This document shows, piece after piece, positions 1 to 13,329 of a stretch of 64,000 nucleotides of DNA; within the stretch, counting starts at the first letter, position 1, and each line of letters begins with the position of its first letter. Source of the stretch: Mactromeris polynyma (taxonomy: Eukaryota; Mollusca; Bivalvia; Venerida; Mactridae); assembly GCA_032209605.1 (NCBI GenBank), contig JASFXZ010000014.1:18805231-18869230 (forward strand), read 5' to 3'. The position numbers were made by a program, and so were the translations under genes. The notes beneath the pieces were generated by a model that saw only the letters and a list, made by a program, of their open reading frames with translations, ran no database searches and was not told where the DNA came from.

Positions 1-124
1 TTTGTAAAATGAGCTTTCTCAATTTTTTTAATCGTAATATCATTGTATGCTGTTACCCAATTTATTGTATCATTTTGAAAAATATCGTGGTGAAGTTTTT
101 GTTTGAATAAAAACTACTAAACTC

Positions 125-300
125 TTGCCCTTCAGCTCAATGGTAGAGCTTAACTGCACATGCATGTCACAGGTCCATACATGTGATCTCTCCCAATTTC
201 TGCAGAAGTCTCCGGATTTGACAGGCCACTCACCCTCTCCTGGCCGGGAGCAGTGATCTCCCGATTTTCAAAGTAAACATCGTAAATTGTTGGGGTATTT
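125..300 (+). repeat. Possible tRNA-headed SINE fragment
   Basis: 'cagctcaatggtagagc' resembles a tRNA A box and D loop, and 'aggtccatacatgtgatctc' is a weak B box. The following 'ctcccgattttc' motif recurs at 680-735 and, inverted, near 30840, so the block is repetitive. It does not fold as an intact tRNA. Confidence 0.35.
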
Positions 301-654
301 TTTATTTTAGTTCATTCCTGACTGTTTAGCTGAAATTACTTGTCAAACTGATAACCGGAAGTGCTAAAATCCGGGTACCAGTCTGAAAATAGTATATACC
401 AAGTCTTTGGGGTTATATAGATGCTTGCAATCATGGAATCAAGCACTTGGTGACACTGATCAAAATACGACACAACCTTCACTTGTCATGTTGTTTATTC
501 AAATTTCACACGTTTCTATTGTATTCAGACATTACAATTGGCAATAAAATTGTTAATTGGCGACTTTTTAACAGGGATGACCCCCAGATTACAAGTTAAT
601 TTGCAAAACATTGCTATAAACAGCTTTATTATGATACGGTTATAGACATCAAAT

Positions 655-740
655 GACAAAAATTCAGTCTCGAAAAATCTCCCGCTTTGTAGTCTCAATC
701 TCCCGCTTTTCGGGGTGCAATCTTCTGATTTTCCATTCTG
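655..740 (-). repeat. Dispersed repeat fragment (cccgaaaagcgggag motif)
   Basis: Read on the minus strand, this block contains gattgcaccccgaaaagcgggag, also found on the + strand at 30840-30872. It is a short dispersed fragment of unknown family; no gene is supported. Confidence 0.5.
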
Positions 741-1566
741 AAAAGGTTCACGTGTATGCAAGTCACAGCAAAGTTAATAAGGACTGATTTGCTTGTGGCG
801 CCACTTAAACCAGGTTACAGTGTTAATTCAAGGGAAGTAACTCATCAACTACGGTGTCAATAAATTTGCCAATCACTATAACAGAGAATTGCATTAATGA
901 TATTGAAGTCTGGAATCATTGTAAGAAGGATGCCGTAAATCTATCTCATTACAAGACTTGGTGATGAAGAAAATGACTAGTTTACAACTAGGTTAATTAA
1001 TCAAGTACACCATAATTACATTTATTGAGTTAGTTAATTATCTATATGAGATTTGTTGTTGAGAGAAACTGATGGTGGATTGTTATAGAGTATATACAGT
1101 ATTGACCTGACTGGCTGCTGTTTCACAAAACATTGACATGTGTTGAAACTGCTTACATACCATGTGCAAACTGCCTAGAATTAACGTGTTTTTATTGGCA
1201 AAGTTGACAGACGATGGACGCCGCCTACCGATAGTACCAGTTGTACACACAGGTACTGTACATGTATCGAAATTTACAAGGCTGCTTGAGGGGTGATCAA
1301 CTTAATATTTAGAGATAAATCAATCAAATTTCATCATCATCTTTTAGATTATAAATTATGTATTTAAAACAGGAAATCATCAAATTCGCCATTCATGATT
1401 TTTATCGTCACGCTGATCACAAATTTGCCAATTGGCTCCAATGGCGATCAACAGAGTGGGCCCTGGCCTGCTGTAGGGACTAGAAACTTATTGCAGCAAT
1501 ATGCATGTAAGTTCACAAATTATATGTTTGAAAGGTGAGATGGTGTAATGCTGGAAAGACCATATT

Positions 1567-2044
1567 CACAAAACAGAACAGAGGTGGAGTCATAATGGCA
1601 CCAAAGCCTGGGAGTACAGGAACAGAGGTGGAGTCATTGGCACCAAAGCCTGGGAGTACAAGAACAGAGGTGGAGTCATTGGCACCTTTGCAAAGCCTGG
1701 GAGTACAAGAACAGAGGTGGAGTCATTGGCACCAAAGCCTGGGAGTACAAGAACAGAGGTGGAGTCATTGGCACCATTGCAAAGCCTGGGAGTACAAGAA
1801 CAGAGGTGGAGTCATTGGCACCGAAGCCTGGGAGTACAAGAACAGAGGTGGAGTCATTGGCACCATTGCAAAGCCTGGGAGTACAAGAACAGAGGTGGAG
1901 TCCTTGGCACCAAAGCCTGGGAGTACAAGAACAGAGGTGGAGTCATTGGCACCATTGCAAAGCCTGGGAGTACAAGAACAGAGGTGGAGTCATTGGCACC
2001 AAAGCCTGGGAGTACAAGAACAGAGGTGGAGTCATTGGCACCAA
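1567..2044 (+). repeat. Minisatellite, alternating 42/47-bp units (89-bp higher-order repeat)
   Basis: About 11 units of gggagtacaagaacagaggt...gtcattggcacc. Joints are either 'aaagcct' (42 bp) or 'attgcaaagcct' (47 bp), alternating for most of the array. Since 89 is not a multiple of three and the unit has no + strand stop, all three forward frames stay open and give spurious ORFs. Confidence 0.93.
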
Positions 2045-3496
2045 CCCCTGTGAAATGAACTGTTACAGTTCATGAATTATTCATGAAATATTCATGCATA
2101 GTTCATGTTCACAATTCATGAACAATTCATGAAATTCCTTGAAGTTAAAATGAGACTAATTCTTGAAATGTTCATGATATTATTAGTTCATGAATTGGAT
2201 ATGATTCATGAACAGTCCATGAACAGTCCATGAAGTACAATCAATAATCTTTAATGCACATTTCATTGCCGAACATTCTTGAACTGTTCATGAACTATTC
2301 AACAACCCAGTATTTTATGTTCAGTTCATTACCAGTTCATGAACACAGCATTCATGAACAGTTCATGAACTTTTTCCTATACAACTTCATAGTCTCATTT
2401 TAACTTCATGTTCTGGGCATGAATCGTTCAAGGTGCTTATTACTTGAACAGTTCATGAACTATTCAGGGTAAGCTATACATCATTGGTTAAAGTATTGTA
2501 TGTTTGTATACAATACAATGGTTAAAGTAGTTTGTCCTTTCCCTTCAATATATATGGTAACTAAACACAAATAAAATAGATTTCTAAATTGTATAATGTT
2601 TGTTAAATTTAAGTTCACAGCAGTTGCAAGTTACTATATTCTAGGCAGACCTTCACTATATATTTTTTAATGGTGTTTTTATTGGAAAAAATAAAAAAAT
2701 ATGTAATTATTGATAAAGGGAGGTAATCTACTAAAATAATTCAAAATATTAACAAAATGTTGGTTTAACTCTTGGAAGTGACATAATATTGCAACAGTGT
2801 CAATTTTTTATGTTTTGCAATGAACTTCATTTGCCATAAATAAACAATACTTTTGAAAGAAATAACAAAATTGCAAATTCCAATTTCATCATGCGTAAAT
2901 AATGTAAAATTTAGGCAGCATTCTTGAACTGTCCATGACAAGTTAACTCAACAGAAATCCACAAAATCTATCAGTGGCTGTGCAAGGAACATGGTTTAAC
3001 TCTATGTATAGCTATCAAGTACACCATACATTGCTAAGTACTGAGGGATATATACATGTACAACTTTGTTATGGAGATTTTTTGTCAGAGCTCTTACAGC
3101 CTAGTCAAGATGGTCATACCACAACGGCTCTTTAAAGCAAACCATCCATGTACATTACTATTTATGACTTGTAACTTTCATTTTACATTAAAATAGACAC
3201 AGATTTGGTAAACTGAATAATTTTGAAAATGTCATTATGAAACTGTTTAAGAACTTTTATTGAACCATTAAATACATTATAGTTCATGAAATGGATATGA
3301 TTGCACTGGCAAATGTTCATTTCAAGGACTTTGCAGTATTCTTTAATTGTTCATGAACTGTTCATGAACATAATTCAAGGACGGTTCATGTCCAAAAGTT
3401 CATGAACACAAATGAAGAACTGTTGAAGACCAGTTCATGAACTGTCCATGAAGGCTTTGAAAAGTTCATGATTTCATGAACTGCATTTCACCGGGG
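2045..3496 (+). mobile_element. Element 1: palindrome-armed element, TTCATGAA arms
   Basis: Imperfect terminal inverted repeats: CCCCTGTGAAATGAA on the left against CCCCGGTGAAATGCA read inward from the right. The left arm (2068-2470) holds about 11 and the right arm (3280-3485) about 6 exact TTCATGAA palindromes, plus many near copies, several extended to GTTCATGAAC. A core at about 2616-2926 is homologous to the core of element 2. No ORF of note, so presumably non-autonomous. It is inserted at the end of the 1567-2044 minisatellite: array-like sequence (ggagtaca) resumes right after the right end. Confidence 0.75.
2616..2926 (+). repeat. Core of element 1, homologous to 40022-40323
   Basis: It shares with element 2 long collinear stretches such as cagcagttgcaagtta, tattctaggca, tattttttaatggtg, ttggaagtgacataat and gaacttcatttgccataaat, differing by scattered substitutions and short indels. 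The flanking arms of the two elements do not align. Confidence 0.85.
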
Positions 3497-3499
3497 AGT

Positions 3500-5190
3500 A
3501 CAGTATACTGAAAGAAACCAGGAACAGACTTGTGTTATTTTTATTGTCTGCAATTATTCTTTTGTCAAACTTGTAATGTCTAACATTATTACATAGGTAT
3601 AAATATCACTCAAAACATCATACTGATATAAGTGTTAGTCTGGATTTGAATTTTGGTTTTAAAAGCAGACTTATTAGTTTGCCTCTCCTACACTGGTCAT
3701 CATTTTTAAAACTTAATGAAGATGATAAAATGTGAAAAGCCCATTGATTGGATAGCTTAAAGACGAACAGCCAATTAATGTCCCTGTTTGTTTCATTGAT
3801 GCTTATAATACTGCTCTTGGTCCTTATTATGTGAATCATTGGGTATCCTGCTTATTCATAGAATCAAGTTGTAACTGAAAAATTTGTAACATATTATGAT
3901 ACTTAAATATTTTTGAAGCAACAATATTTTGATGGGCAGTTTTAATGTTTTATTTCATTTTTTGGGCAGCAATGCTGGAAGACCCCAGTCTCTTCAGGCA
4001 GTCTTAATTAACACTGAAAATACAGATAGGAACTCTACCACAGCACAAAAAACAACTTGAAAACTCTGTACAGACTATACATGTATATACTATATACAGA
4101 CTCCAAAAGAAATACATATATGTGTGTGTTACATTAAATACTGCCATATGTTAATTAAAGAAATTGTTCATTCTCTGAAATCAGTGACCCTTCAGATTTT
4201 TTATCAGAATATTTATTCTTATCTGAGACATGAGGCTACATTTGTATTGAACACTGTTCAATACTGTGTTTCACGACAAAATATCTCCCAGTATTTATCC
4301 AATAATGAATATCACAGACATATGACAACGTCTTCAGTTACAAATGACAAAAATATCAATGACAATGTTTGCGGAAAGGAAATTAATTCTGGATTAGCCA
4401 TTTATTGCTATATAGTGAATGTTTAAATGAATAATTCATGACGCATCGTTGCTGGATTTTGTGCTAGATAATAAGATTTATGCGAATCTGTTAAAAGTGA
4501 TGAAGTCAGGATAATTCTTTTTATTTAAACTGATTTGTGCTGGTTTAAAGGTTAATTAGCCAACACACACTGAATCTAAAAAAGTGTGTATTAAACATGT
4601 AAATATTCACAAATTTGTCCCAAAAGTTTGGTAACGAGATTAGTTAAGGCGATATGAAGGATTTTTTAAATATTTTCTTTATTAATTTAAGTGCTGGTAA
4701 TAAATCATAATGTGTTATTGTAGGGGCTTTACAATCTTTGGGGAATCATGTCTGCAGTGCAAGTGTAAAATTAGTGTCAGGACCCGTTTATTTTCAATAT
4801 GCTTGTTACAGGTTTTCAAATGTCATGAAATGTAGAAAACTTGTAGGGTATTACCTTGATGATTATATTGATTTGAAACTACAATTTTCTTCTACTTGTG
4901 TTAATTTGTGACCATATTTTCTCCTATTATGCAAGCTAAAAGGCGCCATCCACCAATATATTGATGCTGACCTCGGTATTCCCCATGACAATTTATTGTG
5001 TTACTAAGTTCTACGTCAGATGTATGTTCATCTTTATGCATATAGTAAACTTTTTGTTATGTTGAGATTTTATCTAAATTCTGTTTTATCAATTTTTTTA
5101 ATGCAACAAAATTGTTTGTACTATCCGGTTATCATGAATTTTAAATCATTCGTCCACGCAGGAAAGTTGTCAGTTACTTGTGGAAGATTT
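3500..5190. other. Intergenic stretch without recognised features
   Basis: AT-rich sequence. A 100-codon + strand frame at 4124-4426 has no recognisable domain and no splice or codon evidence. Nothing else is supported. Confidence 0.5.
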
Positions 5191-5194
5191 CTTT

Positions 5195-6315
5195 AAACAA
5201 CATCTTCTTCTGGAGCTCTGAATGGATTTTGCACAAGCATCGCAGGAATGATCCTTGGATGGTCCTCTTTCAAAATTGCTTCAAATTGTTGTGGTCTGCT
5301 ACTTAAGTAGGTCACTGTGGAGCTATAAATAAATTTTGAATGTATTTTGCCCAAGCATCGCAGGAATGATCCTTGGATGGTCCACTTTCAAAATTGCTTC
5401 AAATTGTTGTGGTCTGCTACCTAAGTTAAGGTCACTGTGGAGCTAGAAATAAATTTTGAAAGTGTCAACTTTAAATCTACTTTCCATTAGGCCATGAAAA
5501 TTGAAATTTTGTTAAGCGTCAACCCAAGTTCCTGAAACCTAGCTACCTATTAAAAAAAAACAAAAAACTCTTGACGAAATAACAAATATCCTCAGATAAT
5601 AAGTGTTGCATAAATTTAGATATTTTGTTATATTTAGATAAGTTTTCACACTAATTGACTAGTTTTCACAAAATAATCACATCGTTGTCGGATCTCAACT
5701 AAAATTGCTGTTGTTGAATCATGGACATCGAAAATATTTGAGAATTTTTAGCTTAGAAAAAATGTTTTTTTTGGCTTGAGGAGCGCAAACCTATAGGCGC
5801 ACGCTTAACAAAATTCCAATTTGGCATGGCCTTACCAATATAAGCCTTGGAGCTTTGTTAGTTTTGGTGTCTAGTGGTCTTGCATGATTCCATAAATTAC
5901 TAAGTTCCATCAAAAAGAATGGCCGCTTGAGGGGGGCGTGACCTAATGTTTCCTATATGTATATAGTGGAAACTGAATAAACAACCTCCCGTCCTAACCA
6001 ATGAATAGATTTTGACCGTTACCTTCACAGGAATGATCCTTAGGTGGTTCTCTTCACAGTCGTATAAATGATTCCTGGGTCTGCTGCATAGGTAGGTTAC
6101 TGGAGCTAAAAATAAGTTTTATGATTTATGTACAAAACATTAAGGCCTAGAGCTGTGATATTTGGTGTTTAGTTGTTTTATTAGTGGTGGAAATGTAACT
6201 CCTTCTTAACTTCTAAGTTGATTTCAACTGAACATAGACCAATGTATTGGCACATTCAGCCAAAGTGGTAATTCAGGTAAGCGATACATAGGCCATCATG
6301 GCCATCTTGTTTTGT
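5195..6315 (+). repeat. Bivalve-type long dispersed repeat (copy i), interrupted by a MITE
   Basis: Contains the family phrases 'aggaatgatccttggatggtcctcttt', 'gtctgctac..aagtaggtcactg.ggagct' and a close 'aggtaagcgatacataggccatcat..ccatcttgtttt'. A block of about 117 bp is duplicated in tandem (5225-5455). The PIF-like MITE at 5490-5831 splits it. Related copies lie at 13330-17412, 23738-24075 and 53107-54882. Its transposition class is unclear. Confidence 0.7.
5490..5831. mobile_element. PIF/Harbinger-like MITE (copy 1), TTA target duplication
   Basis: Ends match inverted repeats of about 30 bp (GGCCATG...GAATTTTGTTAAGCG; left end diverged). TTA flanks both ends (attaGGCC...GGCCttacc). The interior aligns with the copy at 44085-44466, e.g. 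aataatcacatcgttgtcgg and cttagaaaaaatgtt. No coding capacity. A TTA/TWA 3-bp duplication is typical of PIF/Harbinger. Confidence 0.75.
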
Positions 6316-6493
6316 TAATGTTATTATAAATTTGTTATGACATTAAATCAATATGCATGAAATGTTAAGTACTCTTGATTTATTTACTTAATAAGTCTGT
6401 TGACAACAAATTGAAAGATACATTTCTATAAATTCCTACAACAATGCTCATAAAATACAGCTTATTTATTTGGTGTAAATAGAATCTTACATT

Positions 6494-6770
6494 TTTTCGG
6501 GGCAGCCGTACTAATATGGTTTTGCTATTTGCATATCAGTGTTGTGTAAACCAATCAAATCTTACGTTAACCACCAAGGCAATTTCTCTTCAACCGAAAA
6601 AACGTTTGTAACCTTGATGCGGATTGGTTAACCTTTTGAATTTCCTGAAATCCATTTTGGATATGGAGTGACCAGCAATTGTAATATCTCGGCAATTTGT
6701 TATGTTGCACAACAAATCTTAATCTTCAAATTGCGCCAACCATATTTTTTCAAGATATTTCTTGTTTTGT
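6494..6770 (+). repeat. Unclassified dispersed family R, copy A
   Basis: Shares with four other blocks the phrases 'ttgctatttgcatatcagtgttgtgtaaaccaatcaaatctta', 'cttcaaccgaaaaa', 'ccattttggat' and 'gtgaccagcaat'. No ORF. Its ends are not sharply defined, so MITE or SINE status is open. Confidence 0.8.
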
Positions 6771-7494
6771 ACTATTAGCTGAAGTTCATGCAGCAATGAT
6801 TTAATTACTATAAATAAGAAGTTGACATTTTCTGTCACAAAGTTTAAATTGATAGAATGCCGTAATTAATGTTTCCAGTTATTGTTTATTTTGTGCAATA
6901 AAGAGATGAAGATGAAATTTATATATGAAAACAGGTACCTTTGATATTAGAAACATCCTGTTGCCATGGTTTCCAGGACAATAAAACTTGAACTATATCA
7001 AGTCACATGACATTTGTCTTAGAACATTTTCATCCAGATTTTTACCTTTGAAATTAATTAAGACCAGCTTCTAATAGAAACCGAGGTCAATGAAACTGTA
7101 AAGGTTTAAATTAGACAAAAAAATCTGAAATTCTTCTCGTTTTTGAAGTAATTCCACTTCTTTTTTCTCTGTGAATTTGATTAAAAACAAATTATAATAC
7201 AAAATGTCTCTCCCTAAATCTGGGAGACTAAATTGTCATTTATTGTGGATTTTTTATCAAAAAGCGCCTTGAAATTTGTGACAAATATCATTTTGCTACA
7301 TTTTAGATTACTGCTGCTTTTTGTAAAAAAAACGTGTTTTTGTTACTGAGTAACATAATTAATTGAAGTTTGTGTAAACTCATTTATTTTAAATCAATTG
7401 TGAAACAATTTTCGCCAACTTACACTCTAGCAAAGACTGTTTCCTTGGTAACTTAAACCAGTACTAATAGGGCTGTTATTCAGGAATTGTGAAT

Positions 7495-7590
7495 TAACCT
7501 TCGAAGCACCTCACATATGGCACGATTCAAATGCAGGACTTTCAGAGCAGGAGTCTGGCACTCTACCCTAAGACCTCTGTGCACTATATA
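7495..7590 (-). repeat. tRNA-derived SINE head or tRNA pseudogene fragment
   Basis: The minus strand reads TTAGGGTAGAGTGCCAGACT then a B-box-like CATTTGAATCGTGCC. Spacing resembles a tRNA but the acceptor stem does not pair, so it is treated as SINE-derived. Confidence 0.4.
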
Positions 7591-8629
7591 TAGTAACTTC
7601 CCTTTCAGGGATGTTTAAACATTAAATAAGTTTTTGGTACGAAGCCTAGTTGTGCATATTATCAGCATAAACCTGGTTGGATCATTTTTGCGGAGTTAGG
7701 TCCCTTTAGTTAAGGAAATGTGACAAATATCTGGGCAGTTTTTCTGTTTATGGCAGTGTTATAGCCCTTTAGTGATTAAAATTTGAATATTTGGCTTGTC
7801 TGGGTTTGTTCCTCTAAACCCGTGGTTGGATTTTAATGAAACTTCACAAGAGTTATTGCTACTAAGCTTTCCATACCTGCGTTTCCTCTTTAATATAACT
7901 GATTGGATATCAGTGAAATTTCAGGAAAATTAAGTCTGATTGTGCCTTATTGTGTACAGTTGTTTTTGGCTAAGTTATGTCCCATTCTTTAAAAAAGGAT
8001 GGTCGGCACAAACCTGAAGCTAGCAAATGTGTTGCCATCTCAAGGGTAAGATTGTGCAACATAAAAAAAATGCCAAGATGTTACGATTGCAGGTGACTCG
8101 ATGAAGCTATACTACAGCAACTCTGATACCTGTAAGGGGAGATCACTGCGTAGGAGATAAAAACAACTATGTATAGTTCGATATGGCATAGACAGTATAG
8201 TCTGTTTCAATATAGTTCATCAGTACTTATTGCATCAGTCGTGAAATCAAGCATTCATGCTTATAACTTAAGTCTTGTTACAAATTGATTTATCTGATTA
8301 AAACAATATAAATGTTCGTGACTGGTTCAATTAAATCAAGTCTTCTTAACTCCAATACCAGGATATTTTCAGTCAGATTCAACACTACTAGATAAGTCTT
8401 CTTTCAGACGCAATTGTTAAGGCAAACAATATTGTGTTAGTCTGGCTTTCATTTAATCTTGTCATGTTTACAATAATAAGAATAACTCCTCTGTTGTGGT
8501 CAAAATGTTTTATTTGCAAACTTAACACCATTGTAATAATTGTGTTTGTTATGTTGCTTCGGAAGAAGAAAAGAAATAACAATAAACAAGTTATTTTTTT
8601 AGTTTCTGGTAAACAAATACAAACCTTAA

Positions 8630-8788
8630 CGAAAGGTTAATTAACCAAGGTAACCAATTCCGCATCACGGTACCGCTTTGTTTGGTTGAACAGAAATTGG
8701 TTTATTGGTTAGCGTAAGATTTGATTTGTTAACATAAAGCTGATAAGCAAATTGCAAAGCCATATTAGCCAAAACAAAAAAACTCGTA
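8630..8788 (-). repeat. Family R, copy E (diverged, partial)
   Basis: The minus strand matches copy A over the 'gcatatcagt...accaatcaaatcttacg' half and the 'accttgatgcggattggtta' segment with many substitutions. Confidence 0.65.
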
Positions 8789-8789
8789 A

Positions 8790-11700
8790 TATATATCACA
8801 ATTTAGGGCGTTGGGTGGGAGAAGAGACTTTATTATGTTTTTTCAAAAACAAGTTCCAGTTGATTATACTACCGGTACAGGTATATATTTTATTTCCAGT
8901 TAGTGACAAACTGTCATGAATTGTTGGTGAATCACATTATTCTTACATTTATAATGGAATGAATTCCTGGTGATCTATAGAGTGTAACCTTTCTTTGCCC
9001 TAATCATGTAGGATGTTTACCGCCTTGCAAAATTATGGATGGGATTTTGTCCATAGAAATACTTGTCTGTATGTATATCATTATTGTCTGCCAAACTAAA
9101 TTACTATCACTGTAGCCAAGGATTTTCTAAAGCTTCAATCTAAGAATCCCGCTATGAGGGCTGGATTTAAAACTAACGTAACTCATTATTGCCGCGGTCA
9201 AGAAGCTGAGTAACAGCATCATTGTGTCGAATTAGTGGTATGTTATATTAGGCGCTATAGTCTCCATTACATGTCTGCATACATTTGTGACAGATATGGT
9301 TTGGAATACAATGTAAACTTGACGTCGGTGGATGATATACTCCCTGACCATAGATCCCATCAAACATTTTGACAAGTTGAGGAGGTTGAAGCTGTAGTCA
9401 CTATATTAACATTTCAAGTAAAATTGATTTTTTCGTTAAAAAAGCACACAAACTTAGAATAGTGAGCAATTACAATGAAGTTGTAAAATAGTTAGATGAT
9501 CTGTAGATGGGCTTAAGGAAAATTAGTTTTACGGAAACACCAGACAGAAAAGATGTGGAAAATGTGTTCTTGTGTACTGAACTGATCACAGAAACATTAA
9601 GGCCTGGGATTGTTTGGAGTAATTCTTTAACATCTTGTTGTTTGTACCATGTTTTTCTGGCGTGCTGTGAGACGCCGTGTGTTGCAGCTGTTGGATAGGG
9701 ATCCCACCAACAAGTCCTGTCCTTTGTACAGGTAAATGTTTCTTTTCATTCATTTTGTCTTCCATTACATATTGAAGAATCTGATGATACTCAGTTGCTA
9801 AATGCAAAGCAATGTGCTGTCTGGATTTTGAAATAATTACAATCCAACTGGGAGTTCCTGTTGGCCTGTGAACTCAGATTTAATGCATTTTGTAAATACA
9901 TGTATTATACAGTGATGAAATATTTTCACCTTACTAATCTCTGCTTAATTAAAGTGGTCTACTTAAACAGACAACCATTGTGACTCATAAGTCATGTTGT
10001 GAAGTTATGAGTTGGTAACTTATTTTGTTTTTGTTGTCTGCACATATGCATATGTTTATTAGTTTTCTTATCTGTGAGTTTAATTGTATTATACACTGTA
10101 TGTTCATGTTTACTTTGGTGTGTTGTTTAAAGGTATAGCGGAAGTATTAGTTAAATAAGTTTGCCTATGTAGAAAAGGTAGCTGCCTAAAAAGTGCTTGA
10201 ACGCTTTACTTGCAACAAAATGGCATCTGTCGGACCTGACAACATAGTTCCGCATGGATGACATTTTGTTCAGCAAAGCTAGCACTTTCAGATCACAGTA
10301 TCTATCTAAAGATATGGACTACTTTTCCTACTTTTAAGAAACAGCACTGCTACTTTTCCCTACATAGCACTAGGTATATATATAGAACTATATTTTTCCT
10401 ACCTCTACAAAATGCTCCTTTATATGAAGCGTTTCCTGTCTGACCTCTTCATTTCTTTTATCTGCCAGACGAAATTGTTTTCAGATCCATCAATACAATT
10501 TGGCAGTTTCCAATAATAAAAATAATTGAAGAATGAATGTTTGTATTTAGTCTTTTGCATCTCTGTTTCAGACTATTCAGTAGAGCTTCATCAAAGATCT
10601 ATTTCCCCCATAGAAACGCCTTTCTATGCTTTCACTCATGGTCACAATTATATGCATTTCTCTATGTTTGCCCATTGCCGTATTAAAGATATGCATTTCT
10701 ATGCCTCCCCATTCATAAATGTTCCATCAGAAATATAAGTGTTAATATTTTAGCGATATCGGCTTGCCATTGTACTTGGGAGTAAGAATTCCACGATTCC
10801 AACTCATAAAATGATTACACATATATGCACACTTCTGTAAATGTTAAAATCCAATCAAAACTGAAACTTTTATAGATCAGGCCACTGTGGCATGTCAATA
10901 CAGCGCGCAGGTGGTCAGCAATTGTCTTTGAAGTCTGCTGCCTTAACCTTGACTCATCCTGCTTGTATTACGGGGCCATAAAATCAGACATACTTTTATG
11001 ACACATTTACATCATTATAAAATTATATTCTTTACAATTGTGAATTTGAATTTGAGCAAAGAATCTGCAAAAATACGAAATTATATGCAGATTGAATAAT
11101 GAATGAGCTTGACTGAGTGACCAAGTCCAAAGCTGATCTCATATTTAGATCGGCTTTCAGGTGGGAGTATGAGCATTTTTATACCTCTGCCATTCGAAGA
11201 ATGGTAAAAGGGCAATATATAAAGTGTACACCCTGACCATGCAAAGAATTGGTTTCCGATCAATAACTTCTGAAAGGAAGGGTGGATTCAATTCATATTC
11301 AGCACATTTGCATTAGAATATGGCACAAAAAGGTGATGTGACAGGTGTTATACCCTACCACAAAAGTCAAGGTCACACTTAGAGTTTTCGGCACATAATA
11401 CAAATGCTGCATATATATAATGCACATAGTGTATATATATAGATGTTCATGTCGTCTGAATGTGCCAAACAACTGTGCCAAATTATTGAAATTCACCTAT
11501 ACATGAAAGAAATACTGCAGCGTGGGTTTTGCACATATACCTTTCTTGGCTTCATAAATATTCATTAAATTTTCACAGACATTGTAAATAGTGACTAATT
11601 TGCATAATTTATGCAATGACTAATTTTCAAAATTTGCACTATATATAGCCACATTTAATCACCAGTTCCTTCCCTTGCTTATTGATCTTTCCATCATACT

Positions 11701-13325
11701 TCAAGTACCACTTCGGGGACATTCGTCACTTACAGTGTCTGTGAGCTCTTGTTATTTGCTAATATTTTTCAGCATTTTTTCTTGGCAATTTTTCAGAGGT
11801 AAATTTATTGGAGAGAAAGTCTGGTTAATGATCATCCTTTAAAATCAGTCCATTTCTGACTCTAATGTACATTCATTTAGAAATTGCTAACAATTAGGGC
11901 CATTCTATATTAACTTCAACATGAGGGAGTATTAAACAGTGGTCTTGCAGATTATTAGGACTAACTTAGTATTGATTAATACATATATAGTATAGTCATC
12001 ATTTATAGATTCTAGCTCTATGTCAGTTAAGTATATGGTCCATTTTTAACACAAATATTGACCGATATACTGAAGATGGATTTCTATAGTACTGAAGTTT
12101 GTAATTCTTCTCAATGGTTGCTGTATATATGTCTTTTATGTCAATTATGTGCCACTGATTACTATAGATTTCGAGATCATGATACACTAAAACGTGTCTG
12201 TATATTGGTCATTTCCAATCACTCATTCAATGTAACTACCGTAAACGTGCAAACAAAATGCATATAGTATACCCAACGCAGGTTAAGGATGGTTAAGGTG
12301 CTAAATATACATGATAATTAATGGAACATTGTTGGGAAATTATACTTGCCCATAATTGTAGTGAACTATTTATAGCACAGTCTGTAATTCTGAAGTCTTG
12401 AAGATTGACATGTTTTTATTCTGATAGGCAATAGTGTTAATATATTGCTGGATCAATATACTGATCTATACCCAAGCCGTTACGTTCCATGTATTTAACA
12501 ATGCAGTGCCTTTCCGCTACTTAATATATCAATTTTTGCTGCGGATTTTTTCCTTATATGTTGGAAATGGATAATATTACGCTCTATTTTCACGGTAAGA
12601 TGTTTTCATTGTAGGTTATTATCTTTATAATTAGTCTTAATGTTTCTTAAAGGCATGACATTACAATTTCCTACTTGGCACAGTGTCTAAAAAATATTGA
12701 TAAGAACGTTGCACAAAGTTCAACATTCTGGATAACAACATTTTGTCGCTGTGATATTTTTCTACTCACGCTAACTACCACTATGGTGCAGTGTGGGTGT
12801 GCGTGCGTGAGCGTGTGTGTTTGACAATATAATTTATAAAGTTTAATTAGAAATTGTTGTGAATTATTACTGTGCAATAAAAATTGCACAAATTACTGTA
12901 TCATTTAAAGGTGAAATATGAATAAATCATTATCCAATTTCAATGCCTGGGTTTTTGGAAGTGATAGAATTTTTCCTTGAAAATGTACTATGTCATGTCT
13001 TATAAAGCCGCAGCCTTTCTGTCTCGAAGTTAATTCATGATTGATGATTGTCACTGTAACTGGGGTAATAGATATTTAGTGTGATTTTAAAATGTTTATC
13101 CTGAAAATGTCTTCATTAGTTTGTACAAAACTGATCAGTGACAGAAATCTTTATTGTAGTCTAATTCCAGTGTGATAATTTCTCTTCAATTATCTCTTTT
13201 AATTATGACCAAGCACTTGATTACCCTACATGTGTCACATAAAAGTGAAACATTTATCAGTACCTCGCTTTAAGACCACCTAGAACTTTAGACTTCTCAT
13301 AATCAAGAACATCTTTTCATGGACC
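8790..13325. other. Intergenic stretch, no gene recognised
   Basis: Short open frames (for example 9507-9698, 10526-10738 and 12058-12267) lack domains and splice context. Diverged pieces of bivalve-type repeats occur near 11130-11340, and a TG-rich run lies near 12790-12830. Nothing further is supported. Confidence 0.5.
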
Positions 13326-13329
13326 TGTT

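Noticed and set aside
1535..2053. 172-codon + strand ORF (and overlapping 113- and 89-codon frames)
   Set aside because: Wholly made of the 42/47-bp minisatellite; all three forward frames are open because the units lack stops.
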